The notes beneath the pieces are model-generated. The model did no database searches. It had not been told where the DNA came from and saw only the letters and a program-made list of their open reading frames with translations. The translations under genes and the position numbers were made by a program. This document shows positions 25,589 to 35,366 of a stretch of 64,000 bases of DNA, in pieces. The DNA comes from Amycolatopsis echigonensis (GTDB taxonomy: Bacteria; Actinomycetota; Actinomycetes; Mycobacteriales; Pseudonocardiaceae): positions 1 through 64,000 of the forward strand of contig NZ_JACJHR010000015.1 of the NCBI RefSeq assembly GCF_014174495.1, given 5' to 3'. Numbering within the stretch: position 1 is the stretch's first letter; each line of letters starts with the position of its first letter.

Positions 25589-26533
25589 TCAGAGCTTGTC
25601 GTTGAAGAAGGGAACGATCGTCTTCAACGCCTCGCCCGCCCCGTTCGGACGGTCGTACAGGTCGTAGTGCGAAGCACCGTCGATCTCAAGGAGAGTCTTG
25701 TCGGCGGACGCGGCCCGCTCGTAGATCTCGTGGCCGTCGCGGTAAGCACCGAACGCGCCCTGCTTGTCCTTGTCGCCGATCACGATCAGCAGCGGCTGGT
25801 CGAGCAGTTCTTCGGCCAGGTAGAACGCGTCCCAGCCCAGCACCGCCGTGCCGTGCGCGGCCTCGAACAGGACGCAGCCGTGCTCCGCCTGGCCGCGATC
25901 GGTGCGGTAGTACTCGAAGGCCTCGATGATGTCGATGTCTCCGGTCTGCTTCGCGGCCTCAGCCGTATCAGGCAGGAAGCCGTTGACCGCGCTCTGCTCG
26001 CCGCGCGCCTCCGCGGTGCGCTGCTGGCCGATCGTGCTGAGCGCCTGGATGACGCCGCCGTTCTGACCCGCCATCTCTCGCTGGAGCCGTCCGAAGTTGG
26101 CACCGGTGACGGACGCCACGACCTTGAAGCGCTTCTCGGTCTTCGCTGCCGCGAGGGTGTACCCGCCGCCGCCGCAAATCCCGAGCACGCCGATCCGGTC
26201 GGCGTCGACGTACGGAAGGGTCACGAGGTAATCGACGACGCGGCTGAAGTCCTGGACACGCTGGGCAGGGTCCTCGAGGAACCGCGGTTCGCCGCCGCTC
26301 GCGCCCTGGAAGCTGGCGTCGAACGCGATGACCACGTTTCCGGCCTCCGCGAGAGCGGGGGCGTAGACGTTGCCGGAGGTCTGCTCCTTGCAGCTGCCGA
26401 TCGGATGCGCCACGACGATCGCGGGATAGGTCTTGGACTCGTCGAAGCCCGGCGGAAAGTGCAGATCCGCCGCGATGTCCCAGTACATGTCGCGATTGCG
26501 GAACTTGACGTGCTCGACGGTGCCGGTGGCCAT
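25589..26533 (-). CDS. Alpha/beta hydrolase with a Cys nucleophile (dienelactone-hydrolase-like)
   Basis: A 314-residue alpha/beta hydrolase. The oxyanion region is PAIVVAHPIGSCKEQTSGNVYAPALAEAG, and the nucleophile elbow reads GICGGGG, with Cys where most family members have Ser, as in dienelactone hydrolases. A conserved Asp (VIGDKDKQGAF region) and a late His (IDGASHYDLYD) complete a triad. It resembles the YcjY/DUF-type peptidase-like hydrolases whose substrates are unknown. It is monocistronic, and an unusual 38-bp palindrome lies about 80 bp upstream. Confidence 0.85.
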   Translation of the reverse strand: MATGTVEHVKFRNRDMYWDIAADLHFPPGFDESKTYPAIVVAHPIGSCKEQTSGNVYAPALAEAGNVVIAFDASFQGASGGEPRFLEDPAQRVQDFSRVVDYLVTLPYVDADRIGVLGICGGGGYTLAAAKTEKRFKVVASVTGANFGRLQREMAGQNGGVIQALSTIGQQRTAEARGEQSAVNGFLPDTAEAAKQTGDIDIIEAFEYYRTDRGQAEHGCVLFEAAHGTAVLGWDAFYLAEELLDQPLLIVIGDKDKQGAFGAYRDGHEIYERAASADKTLLEIDGASHYDLYDRPNGAGEALKTIVPFFNDKL

Positions 26534-26613
26534 GAAGCCTCCTCAGTCAGGCCCGGGGCGTTTCCCCGGTCTGCCTTCCACAGTCGTTCAAGGCGCGAAG
26601 GGGTACCAGTTCG

Positions 26614-26651
26614 GGTTCTTTCCTAGGAAGGATCCTTCCCAGGAAAGAACC
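26614..26651. repeat. 38-bp near-perfect palindrome upstream of the alpha/beta hydrolase
   Basis: The half-site is GGTTCTTTCCTAGGAAGGA, centred on GGATCC (26630-26635), with only one mismatched base pair. Internal TTCC/GGAA repeats make it look like an operator rather than a terminator, and it has no T-run. It lies 81 bp upstream of the hydrolase start. The remainder of the 466-bp gap 26534-26999 holds no recognisable gene; a 60-codon open stretch (26679-26858) is discussed in the findings. Confidence 0.6.
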
Positions 26652-26999
26652 TGCGCGGCGGCGGGGCTCAAACGTTGAAGCGGAAGGCCCGGCCTCCCAG
26701 CCGGGACACTCACAATCGACCGCGCAGGCTTCGACCTGGTCAATTCGTCTGAAATGATCTTCGCGCAGGCAGCAGCCGTACTGAAAACCGCCGTGGCCGC
26801 GCAGCTTTCGGGCCGGGATGCCGACGCCGCGGCCAGGTCGCTCGTCAGCACCTGGTGAGTCCGGGCAGTGCCAGAAACCGCGAAAGCGTGCTGGCGCTCA
26901 CGGCGGGGCTCCATCCCGTCGGAGGCCCCGGTTGCCGACCTGAAGTCATGCCTGCTCGGTTATGCGTGCCGGAAGCGACAGCTACGCCTTTTGGTGAGG

Positions 27000-28082
<1,083 letters not shown>

Positions 28083-28196
28083 GGCCGGTAAGTCTACGTG
28101 CTGCGCGCGGGCCCCCGCCGACCCGGTGAGCGCGGCCGCAACGTCGTGTCGGTTTTCCGCCAGTCAGGGCTCTCACCTGCTGGCATGATCGACGGC

Positions 28197-29606
28197 ATGG
28201 CTACCTCGACCATCCCGATCTGGCGTGACACCGAGCGCTGCTACCGCGCGGTGACCGCCCGCGACCAGCGGTTCGACGGCCAGTTCATCATGGCGGTGCG
28301 CACCACGGGCATCTACTGCCGCCCGTCCTGCCCGGCGCTCACGCCGAAGGCGCAGAACGTCCGTTTCTATCCCACTTCGGCCGCCGCGCAGGCCGGTGGT
28401 TTCCGCGCGTGCCGCCGCTGCCTGCCGGACGCGGTCCCGGGTTCGCCGGATTGGAACGTGCGCGCCGACCTGGCCGCCCGCGCGATGCGGCTGATTTCGG
28501 ACGGCCTGGTCGAGCGCGAGGGTGTGCCCGGCTTGGCCCGTCAGCTCGGCTACTCGGAACGCCAGCTCGGCCGCGTGTTGACGGCCGAGCTGGGCGCGGG
28601 GCCCATCCGCCTCGCCCGAGCCCATCGCGCCCACTCGGCGCGGTTGCTGATCGAGATGTCGCAACTGCAGCTCACGGACGTCGCGTTCGCAGCCGGGTTC
28701 TCCAGCATCCGCCAGTTCAACGAGACGATCCGCGAGGTGTTCGCGACAACCCCGTCACAGCTGCGCGCGGCGAGCCTGCGCCGCGGAAACCGCAGCGAAC
28801 CCACCGGCGCGACGCGGCTCAGCCTCCGCCTGCCGTTCCGTGCCCCGTTCGACGCCGCGGGCGTGCTGAACTACCACGCCTCCCGGGCGCTGCCGGGCAT
28901 CGAAGCCGTCTCGGACGATGGCTACGGCCGCACCTTGCGGCTGCCCCACGGCCCGGGCTCGGTGTGGGTCAGCCCGCGCGCTGGCTACGTGCAGTGCGAC
29001 CTGGCCCTTTCGGATCTGCGTGACCTGAGCAGCGCCGTCAGCCGAGTGCGGCGGCTGTCGGACCTGGACGCCGACCCGGAAGCCGTCTCACGCGTGCTCT
29101 CCGCCGATTCGGCGCTGGCCCCGCTGGTCGCCGCCACTCCGGGCATCCGCGTACCGGGCGCCGTTGACGGCCCGGAAGTTCTGCTCCGCGCCCTGCTGGG
29201 CGAGGACGTGGCCGACGTCGTCGAACTTGGCGAGCCAGTCCCGCCCGCCGACCCACCCATGGACGCCCTGACGACCCTGTTCCCGAGCCCGTCAGCCATC
29301 GCCGAGGCCGACGTGAAGCCGCTGGTCAAGGAGGTCGCCGCCGCGATCGTCGCCGGTGAACTAGACCTGCACGTGGGCCGGGACGCCGACGAGTTGCGCG
29401 CCGAAATGCTCGCGGCCGGCGTCGATTCCGGCACCGCCGACTACGTCGTGATGCGCCTGCTCAGCGCCCCCGACGTCCTGTTGACCGGCGACCCAGCCGT
29501 CCGCCGCGGAGCGGCCGAGCTGGGCATCGACCTGGCGACGTCCGCGCGCGACTGGCAGCCGTGGAGTTCTTACGCCAGCCGCTATCTCAGTTCCCGAACC
29601 GCTTGA
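28197..29606 (+). CDS. Bifunctional Ada/AlkA: methylphosphotriester-sensing regulator and 3-methyladenine glycosylase
   Basis: A 469-residue fusion like M. tuberculosis Ada-AlkA. The N-terminal Ada zinc domain has Cys41, Cys45, Cys72 and Cys75 (TTGIYCRPSCP, FRACRRC); one cysteine accepts methyl from DNA phosphotriesters and triggers the response. An AraC HTH follows (about 85-190). The rest is an AlkA-type helix-hairpin-helix glycosylase, with the catalytic Asp expected in the LLTGDPAVRRG stretch. ATG 28197 lies seven bases after CATGAT, suggesting a leaderless message; ATG 28185 is an alternative. The ogt gene follows 11 bp downstream. Confidence 0.93.
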   Translation: MATSTIPIWRDTERCYRAVTARDQRFDGQFIMAVRTTGIYCRPSCPALTPKAQNVRFYPTSAAAQAGGFRACRRCLPDAVPGSPDWNVRADLAARAMRLISDGLVEREGVPGLARQLGYSERQLGRVLTAELGAGPIRLARAHRAHSARLLIEMSQLQLTDVAFAAGFSSIRQFNETIREVFATTPSQLRAASLRRGNRSEPTGATRLSLRLPFRAPFDAAGVLNYHASRALPGIEAVSDDGYGRTLRLPHGPGSVWVSPRAGYVQCDLALSDLRDLSSAVSRVRRLSDLDADPEAVSRVLSADSALAPLVAATPGIRVPGAVDGPEVLLRALLGEDVADVVELGEPVPPADPPMDALTTLFPSPSAIAEADVKPLVKEVAAAIVAGELDLHVGRDADELRAEMLAAGVDSGTADYVVMRLLSAPDVLLTGDPAVRRGAAELGIDLATSARDWQPWSSYASRYLSSRTA

Positions 29607-29617
29607 GGAGACTTTCC

Positions 29618-30121
29618 GTGCCCACCGCCTTCTGGTCCACTTTGGACACCAAGATCGGCCCGTTCACCGCAGTCGCAACCGGCGACGGTGCCGTACTGGC
29701 CTCCGGCTGGACGGGCGACGTCGCCGAGCTGACGCCGCTCATCTCGCCGTCCCTAGCCCCGACGACCCTCACCGAACGCCGCGACCTGGGCCCGGTAACC
29801 GCCGCGATCCGCCGCTACCACGGCGGCGACCTCGACGCCGTGGCCGACATCGAGGTACGGCAACGATCCGGCCCCTTCCGCGAGCACGCGTGGGAGATGC
29901 TGCGCAAGGTCCCCGCCGGAAGCCCAGTGAGCTACGCGGAGTACGCCGCCCTCTCCGGCAACCCCTCCGCAGTCCGCGCGGCAGCGACCGCCTGCGCCCG
30001 CAACGCGGCTGCCCTGTTCGTGCCCTGCCACCGAGTCGTGCGGACCGGCGGAGCGATCGGCAACTTCCGCTGGGGCGTGGACGCGAAGCGGTGGCTTCTG
30101 CACCACGAAGAATCCGCCTGA
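29618..30121 (+). CDS. ogt: Methylated-DNA--protein-cysteine methyltransferase
   Basis: A 167-residue suicide enzyme that removes alkyl groups from O6-alkylguanine. The active-site motif is PCHRV, with acceptor Cys137, in a typical helix-turn-helix region (VPAGSPVSYAEYAALSGNPSAVRAAATACARNAAALFVPCHRVV). The GTG at 29618 has GAGGAG seven bases upstream. It lies 11 bp after ada-alkA and so forms an alkylation-repair operon with it; methylated Ada should induce both. Confidence 0.95.
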   Translation: MPTAFWSTLDTKIGPFTAVATGDGAVLASGWTGDVAELTPLISPSLAPTTLTERRDLGPVTAAIRRYHGGDLDAVADIEVRQRSGPFREHAWEMLRKVPAGSPVSYAEYAALSGNPSAVRAAATACARNAAALFVPCHRVVRTGGAIGNFRWGVDAKRWLLHHEESA

Positions 30122-30160
30122 CGGTTCACACGAGGCCGGGGGCGGCTGAGGTCGTTGGAG

Positions 30161-30433
30161 TTGGCTCGAGCCGGGTCGCGGTTGACTCGGGCCAGCTCGC
30201 AGTTGGCTCGGGCCGCGTTGCGGCTGACTAGGGCCAGGTTGCGGTTCGCTCGGGCCGCGTCGCGGCTGACTAGGGCCAGGTTGCGGTTCGCTCGGGCCGC
30301 GTCGCGGTTGGCTCCGGCCAGGTCGCAGTTCGCTCGGGCCGGGTCACGGCTGGCTTGGGCCACGTTGCGGCTGACTCGGGCCAGGTAGCAGTTCGCTCGA
30401 GCCGGGTCACGATTGGCTCGGACGGCGTCGCGG
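30161..30433. repeat. 21-bp minisatellite, 13 units
   Basis: Thirteen in-phase units of 21 bp, variants of TTCGCTCGGGCCGCGTCGCGG and CTGACTAGGGCCAGGTTGCGG, run from 30161 to 30433; a degenerate unit follows. Two adjacent pairs of units are exact copies, showing recent duplication. Each unit is seven codons, so heptad-like peptides such as LRFARAA appear in translation on either strand, but I see no supported gene. Confidence 0.85.
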
Positions 30434-31021
30434 GTCGGCTCGGGCCGCGTTGTGGTTGGCTTCGCCCGCGTTCGCCCGCGGGCGAACGCGGTCAAGGTGG
30501 CGGCGCGGAGCCGCCGCGCGTGGCGGAGTTTGCTGGCCGATCGCGCCTGACGGCCGTCTGTTCCCGCCGACAGCGCTGCTCGGCCCACCTCGGCTACGAC
30601 CGCCGACAGCGCCCGGCTCGGCCCACGACCGCTACAGCAGCCGACCACAGCCCACCACCGCCACGGCAGCCACAGCCCGCCACCGGCACGGCAGCCGACC
30701 ACAGCCCGCCATCGACGGCACCCGGCTCGGCCACAGCAGCCAGCTCGGCCCACCACCGCAGCGGCCACCCAACGACTGCACCAACTGCCCACCACTGACA
30801 GCGCCCGACTCGGGCACCACCGCAGCAACCGCCAGCCGCAGCGCTCAGCCCGCTCACCGGCCAACCACATCCAGCCAGCCGCTCACCGGCCAACCACATC
30901 CCGGCTAGCCCTGCCGCGAGCACCGCAATGCGACTGTCGTCGCGAGCCGCCCGGCCAGGCCATCAGCAACCCGGCGAAGGAGCCGCAGCCGTCAACACGG
31001 CGCAGGAGCATCCTGCTCTCG
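30434..31021. other. Low-complexity non-coding stretch before sbcC
   Basis: This 588-bp stretch is rich in CCGCCACGGCAGCC-like, CA/GC-biased segments. A 22-bp direct repeat beginning CGCTCACCGGCC occurs at 30851-30872 and 30880-30901. The long open frames on both strands come from the composition and contain no domain. I see no gene or clear terminator for ogt or sbcC. Confidence 0.55.
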
Positions 31022-33985
31022 TCAGGCCATCTGCAGCTCCACTTTCGACCCGGTGCGGGACTTCCGCACCCGCAGGCGCGTGGGGATGCGCTGGCGGAGC
31101 TCCTCGACGTGCGACACCAGGCCCACCACGCGGCCACCAGCACGGAGTTCGTCGAGGATGTTCATCACCACGTCCAGCGTCTCGGCGTCCAGCGTGCCGA
31201 AACCCTCGTCCACGAAAAGGGTGTCGAGCAGCGCACCGCCGGTTTCGCCTGCCACCACGTCGGCCAGGCCCAGCGCGAGCGACAGCGACGCGAGGAACGA
31301 CTCGCCGCCCGACAGCGTTTTCGCTGGGCGCACCGTGCCGGAGTAGTCGTCCAGCACGTCGAGGCCGAGGCCGCCCCTGGTACCACGCGCACCGGCCGCG
31401 TCCGAGTGCACGAACGAGTAGCGGCCCTGGCTCATGGTCCGCAGCCGTGCGGTCGCCGCGAGCGCGACCTCCTCCAGCCGAGCAGCCAGGACGTACGAGC
31501 GCAACGACATCTTCCGTGAGTTCTGCCCCCGCCCGTTGACCACTTCGGACAGTGCCCGAAGTTCGGCGTACTCCTCCTCCAGCGGACGCAGCTCCGACAG
31601 CGCTGTGCTCAACCGCCCAGCCAGCTTCACCAGTTCGCGGTGTTGCGCCGAAACCGCTTGCAGCGCGGCAAAAGCGGTGTCCGCACGAGCCCGCGTCTCC
31701 ATCGCTCGCTCGGCCAGCGGCGCGACGTCCACCGTGTCGTCCGGCGAGATCCCGAACAGTTCCGGTTGCGCGAGCATCTCCCGCGCACCGGCGGCCATGG
31801 CTTCCGCCTCAGCGAGGCCCTGTTCGAGCTTCGTGACCTGCTCATCGGTCCGGACCGCGGCGCGCATTTCTTCGAGGGTCGAGAACCCCTTGGCGTGCAA
31901 CGAGATTTCCACCAGATCCCGTTGCTCCGCGAGCCGGGCCTCCGCTCCGGACACCGCGGTGTGCGCCTCCGCCGCCAAGTCGAGCGCACCAGCAAGCGTG
32001 AGCAAATGCTGTCGCCGGACGGGAACGTCCGGGAATTCTCCCCTGCCTGCGACCAGCCGCTGCTCGCGCTCGGCCATCCGCACGTCCAACGCCCGGATCT
32101 CGGCGTTCGCCTCGGTGACCGTCTGCTCAGCGAGGCGCTGCTGTCCGGCCAACTGCTCGGCGCTGCGCTCCAGTTCAGCGACCTTCGCGTTCAGTTGATC
32201 CTTGCGCTGCGCCTTTTCGGAGAGTTCCGCGACGACCGCACGGGCTTCGGTCAGCGCGGTCGCGATCTCCTCCGCGGTGCGTCCGTCCAACCGTTCGCGC
32301 AAGGAGACAACCCGCGCCTTGGCCTCCTCCAACGCCGACACCACGCGCTGACGCAACGCCGACGCCTTCTGCTCGGCCTCTTCGGCAGCGCGTTCCTCAT
32401 CCGCATCCACCAGAGGCGCGTCATGGTTCGCCAGTACCGGATGTTCGGCCGACCCGCACACCGGGCACGGCGCTCCCTCGGCCAAGCCAGCAGCCAACTC
32501 TGCTGCCATTCCGTCGAGACGCCGTTCGCGGAGATCGAGCCGACGCTGCCGAGCCGCCTGGTGCTCGTCGACCACTTCGCGCAGCTTCGCTTCGCCGCGC
32601 GCGACCTTGGCTTCAGCCGGCGGCAACTCCTCGGCCGCACGAGTGAGCGCCGTCAGCTCTTCGACGCGAGACCTCGCACCGTCCAGCTTCGCCGCCGCTT
32701 CGCCAGCCACTGTCGCTTCGGTACGCGCAGCGGAAATCAGACCGGGCAACTCCGCCAATCGCTCCGCGAGCCCGGCAACCTGCTCGGCGGCCTTCTCCGC
32801 GACTTTCTGCCGCTCCGCACGGCGTTGTTCGTCGCTCTTCTGCTGGTCGGCCTCCGCCGCCAACTCGGCGAGAGCGCCAGCCTCCTCGCGGACGGAACCC
32901 GCGCGCTCGCGAAGGTCGGCGACGGCGAGGCCGACCGCGTCGAAACCGAGGTCGGCGAGGTCTCGGATCCGGTCCGCCACCAGCACCTGCGCATCACCGA
33001 GTTCGGCCGTGCGCCGGTCCATCAGCTCGGCCTCAGGAACCACCGCGGCAGCGCGCCGAGCCGCCGCGATCTCTTCCGTCCACTCAGCACGTTCGGCCGT
33101 CTGCTCGGCGACCTGCGTCAGCCGGGTGTGCGCGGTGCGGACCCGGCGGATCTTTTCCGCGTCCTCCTCCGCCTCGCGCAAAGCGACCTCAGCGGCCTTC
33201 GCCGCCGAACGTGCTTGCGCCGCCTCGGTTTCCACTGCCTCGGCCCGGGTAGCGACCTCGGCCAGCACAGCCTCGACCCATTCCGGCTGTCCTTCCTCCG
33301 GCGGTTCCTGCTGCGCTTCCTGGGCGTAGCGGGCGAGCAGCTCGCGGACCTCCTGCTGCCGCTTTTCCAGCGCCCGGCCGCGTTCCGCGCGAAGGTCCGC
33401 GAACCAGCGTTCGACGTCGGAGAACCGCTCGGTGCCGAAAAGCCGTTCCAGCAGCTTCTCGCGCTCCGTGGTGTCGCTGCGGAGGAACTTCGCGAACTCT
33501 CCTTGCGGCAGCAGCACGACCTGGAAGAACTGCGCCGCCGTCATGCCCAGCAGTCGCTCGACGGTGCGCGCCACCTCGTCGATGCGGATGCTCCCGTCGG
33601 CCGGCAGCCCGGCGGGCGGTTCGCCGACCCAGGTCAGTGAAACCCGGGCCTGCTGCGTGGTGAATCCGTCGCCGCGTTTCTTCGGCCGCTGGTACTCCGG
33701 GCTGCGCACGATCCGCAGCCGCTGACCCTGCACGGTCAGCTCCAGCACTACCTCGGTTTGCCGATCGCGCTCGGCGAGATCGCACCGCAACCGCTTGACG
33801 TCGCCGCGCGCGCCCGGCACCACGCCGAACAACGCGAACGCGATCGCGTCGAGCAGCGTGGTTTTGCCCGCGCCGGTGTCGCCGTGGAGAAGGAAGAGAC
33901 CGTCGGCGCCAAGGGCGTCGAAGTCCACCACCTCCCGCCCCGCATAGGGGCCGAAGGCTTCTACCTCCAGCAGATGCAGTCTCAC
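31022..33985 (-). CDS. sbcC: SbcC-like SMC-type nuclease ATPase
   Basis: A 987-residue Rad50/SbcC-family ATPase that works with SbcD to cut DNA hairpins and blocked ends. Walker A is HGDTGAGKTTLLDAI near residue 40. Two long coiled-coil arms flank a zinc hook, APCPVCGSAEHPVL, at about residue 500. The C-terminal part has the signature LSGGESFLASLSLALGLAD and Walker B LDTLFVDEGFGTLD. The GTG start at 33985 overlaps the sbcD stop by four bases (GTGA), so both are made from one message driven from the sbcD promoter. Confidence 0.95.
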   Translation of the reverse strand: MRLHLLEVEAFGPYAGREVVDFDALGADGLFLLHGDTGAGKTTLLDAIAFALFGVVPGARGDVKRLRCDLAERDRQTEVVLELTVQGQRLRIVRSPEYQRPKKRGDGFTTQQARVSLTWVGEPPAGLPADGSIRIDEVARTVERLLGMTAAQFFQVVLLPQGEFAKFLRSDTTEREKLLERLFGTERFSDVERWFADLRAERGRALEKRQQEVRELLARYAQEAQQEPPEEGQPEWVEAVLAEVATRAEAVETEAAQARSAAKAAEVALREAEEDAEKIRRVRTAHTRLTQVAEQTAERAEWTEEIAAARRAAAVVPEAELMDRRTAELGDAQVLVADRIRDLADLGFDAVGLAVADLRERAGSVREEAGALAELAAEADQQKSDEQRRAERQKVAEKAAEQVAGLAERLAELPGLISAARTEATVAGEAAAKLDGARSRVEELTALTRAAEELPPAEAKVARGEAKLREVVDEHQAARQRRLDLRERRLDGMAAELAAGLAEGAPCPVCGSAEHPVLANHDAPLVDADEERAAEEAEQKASALRQRVVSALEEAKARVVSLRERLDGRTAEEIATALTEARAVVAELSEKAQRKDQLNAKVAELERSAEQLAGQQRLAEQTVTEANAEIRALDVRMAEREQRLVAGRGEFPDVPVRRQHLLTLAGALDLAAEAHTAVSGAEARLAEQRDLVEISLHAKGFSTLEEMRAAVRTDEQVTKLEQGLAEAEAMAAGAREMLAQPELFGISPDDTVDVAPLAERAMETRARADTAFAALQAVSAQHRELVKLAGRLSTALSELRPLEEEYAELRALSEVVNGRGQNSRKMSLRSYVLAARLEEVALAATARLRTMSQGRYSFVHSDAAGARGTRGGLGLDVLDDYSGTVRPAKTLSGGESFLASLSLALGLADVVAGETGGALLDTLFVDEGFGTLDAETLDVVMNILDELRAGGRVVGLVSHVEELRQRIPTRLRVRKSRTGSKVELQMA

Positions 33986-35136
33986 GGCTTCTCCACCGCC
34001 GCCCGGTTCGCTGCTTCGAGCGCCAGGTGCACGAGCCGCTCCTCGCGTTCAGTCGGCGGAGCGCCGCGGCAGTCGTCGAGGAAACTGCGCGCGATCTCGA
34101 TGTCACTGCGCCCGCGCACTGCTTCGGCATACTTCAGTTCGGTGCCGGCGACCCCGCCATCGGGTCGCCAATCCATGTGCACCGCGTAGGGAAAACGGCC
34201 CTGCAGCAACCGCATCGCATCGATCGGGCGCACTCGATCAGTGACGGTGATCGAGAGGAAATGCTCGCGCCATTGCTCATGCTCCGGGTCCTCGAGCAAG
34301 GCGGCGAGCTCGCCGGAGAGCGTCGCGAGCGGACGCGGCACCGGCAGCTCGTGCCGGCGGACCTCGGCCAGGCCGGTGGCGTCGAGATCCACGAACCATA
34401 CCGATTTCCGTTGCCGCGCTTCGGAAAACGAGTACGCCAGCGGACTTCCGGAATACCGGAGGTGGTCCGCGAGCGTCTGCGGTCCGTGCAAATGCCCGAG
34501 CGCCACATAGTCCACGCCGTCGAAGACCGAGCCGGGAACCTGCTCGACGCCGCCGACCGCGATGGTGCGCTCCGATTCGCTGGCCTCGCCGCCGGTGACG
34601 AAAGCGTGCGCCAGCACTACGGATCGAGTTCCTGGACGAGTGACCAAATCGTCCCGCACCCGCCGCATCGCCTCGCCGAGCACACCGGTGTGGCCGCGCG
34701 CCTGCGGCACGCCCAATGCGTGCCGCGACGGCTCGGGTTCGAGATACGGGATACCGTAGAACGCGACCTCGCCGTGTTCGTCGTGCAGCACAACAGGTTC
34801 CGCGATGCCTTCGACGGTCGCGCGGACGTGCAGCCCGCCCGCCGCCGCGAATTCGGCGAACGCGCCCAGCCGCGCGGCCGAATCGTGGTTGCCCGGCGTG
34901 ACCACGAGTTCCGCGCCGGCCCGGCGGATGCGGGTCATCGCGGCCGTGGCGACGCGGACAGCTTCGGCGGACGGCACCGCTCGGTCGTAGATGTCACCGG
35001 CCACCACCACGACGTCGACCGACTCGCGGTCGACGAGTTCGGCGATGTGCGTGAGGGCGGCCTCCTGTTCGGTGAGCAGATCGGCGCCGTGGAACGTGCG
35101 GCCGACGTGCCAGTCAGACGTATGGAGGACTCTCAC
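33982..35136 (-). CDS. sbcD: SbcD-like exonuclease subunit
   Basis: A 384-residue Mre11/SbcD-family Mn-dependent nuclease. Metal-binding motifs run in order: LHTSDWHVG (Asp, His), VVVVAGDIYDRAVPS (Asp), TPGNHDSAARL (Asn, His), VLAHAFV and YVALGHLHGPQ. The start is GTG 35136: seven bases before it ends a -10 box TAACGT, so the message is probably leaderless, and a longer frame upstream would cover the promoter. A LexA-like box lies 58 bp upstream. It is coupled to sbcC by a GTGA overlap. Confidence 0.95.
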   Translation of the reverse strand: MRVLHTSDWHVGRTFHGADLLTEQEAALTHIAELVDRESVDVVVVAGDIYDRAVPSAEAVRVATAAMTRIRRAGAELVVTPGNHDSAARLGAFAEFAAAGGLHVRATVEGIAEPVVLHDEHGEVAFYGIPYLEPEPSRHALGVPQARGHTGVLGEAMRRVRDDLVTRPGTRSVVLAHAFVTGGEASESERTIAVGGVEQVPGSVFDGVDYVALGHLHGPQTLADHLRYSGSPLAYSFSEARQRKSVWFVDLDATGLAEVRRHELPVPRPLATLSGELAALLEDPEHEQWREHFLSITVTDRVRPIDAMRLLQGRFPYAVHMDWRPDGGVAGTELKYAEAVRGRSDIEIARSFLDDCRGAPPTEREERLVHLALEAANRAAVEKP

Positions 35137-35143
35137 GGCGACC

Positions 35144-35166
35144 ACGTTAGGAGCAGACCCTGACGA
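35144..35166 (-). promoter_or_regulatory. PafBC/RecA-NDp-like promoter of sbcDC
   Basis: On the minus strand, TCGTCAGGG (35166-35158) matches the RecA-NDp -35-like element TTGTCRGTG at 7 of 9 positions. It is followed by exactly eight bases and TAACGT (35149-35144), a perfect TANNNT. The start codon comes seven bases later. This element is used by the DNA-damage activator PafBC in mycobacteria. Confidence 0.6.
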
Positions 35167-35193
35167 AATCCCGGAGGCACGCCGGTACCCCAC

Positions 35194-35209
35194 TCGAACG
35201 TGTGTACGA
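35194..35209. promoter_or_regulatory. LexA (SOS) box-like dyad
   Basis: TCGAACGTGTGTACGA matches the actinobacterial SOS consensus TCGAAC-N4-GTTCGA at 11 of 12 fixed positions (GTACGA in place of GTTCGA). It sits in the divergent region between sbcD (58 bp) and rmuC (about 160 bp). Confidence 0.6.
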
Positions 35210-35297
35210 AGCCGATCCAGGTCCACTGCGGACACGCCCAGCCTCGGATCTGGAAAGTCGCAGGTCAGCTACGCAGCGCGACCGCGGGTGCCGGTTT

Positions 35298-35320
35298 TTG
35301 TCAGTGCGGTCCGCCATGAT
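35298..35320 (+). promoter_or_regulatory. PafBC/RecA-NDp-like promoter of rmuC
   Basis: TTGTCAGTG (35298-35306) matches the TTGTCRGTG element at all nine positions. Eight bases later comes CATGAT (35315-35320), which matches TANNNT except for its first base. The predicted transcript starts about 40 bases before the rmuC GTG. The same layout occurs before ligB. Confidence 0.7.
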
Positions 35321-35366
35321 GTCTCGCGTCCGGACACCCGCCGGACCCGACGGAGAGGAGGACCGG

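Noticed and set aside
29932..30870. 312-codon minus-strand frame over the 21-bp repeats
   Set aside because: The heptad peptides (ANRDAAR and similar) come from a repeat unit divisible by three. There is no ribosome-binding site or domain, and the frame overlaps the end of ogt.
30594..30923. Trp- and Gly-rich frame before sbcC
   Set aside because: Low-complexity composition, no start signal and no similarity to any family I know.
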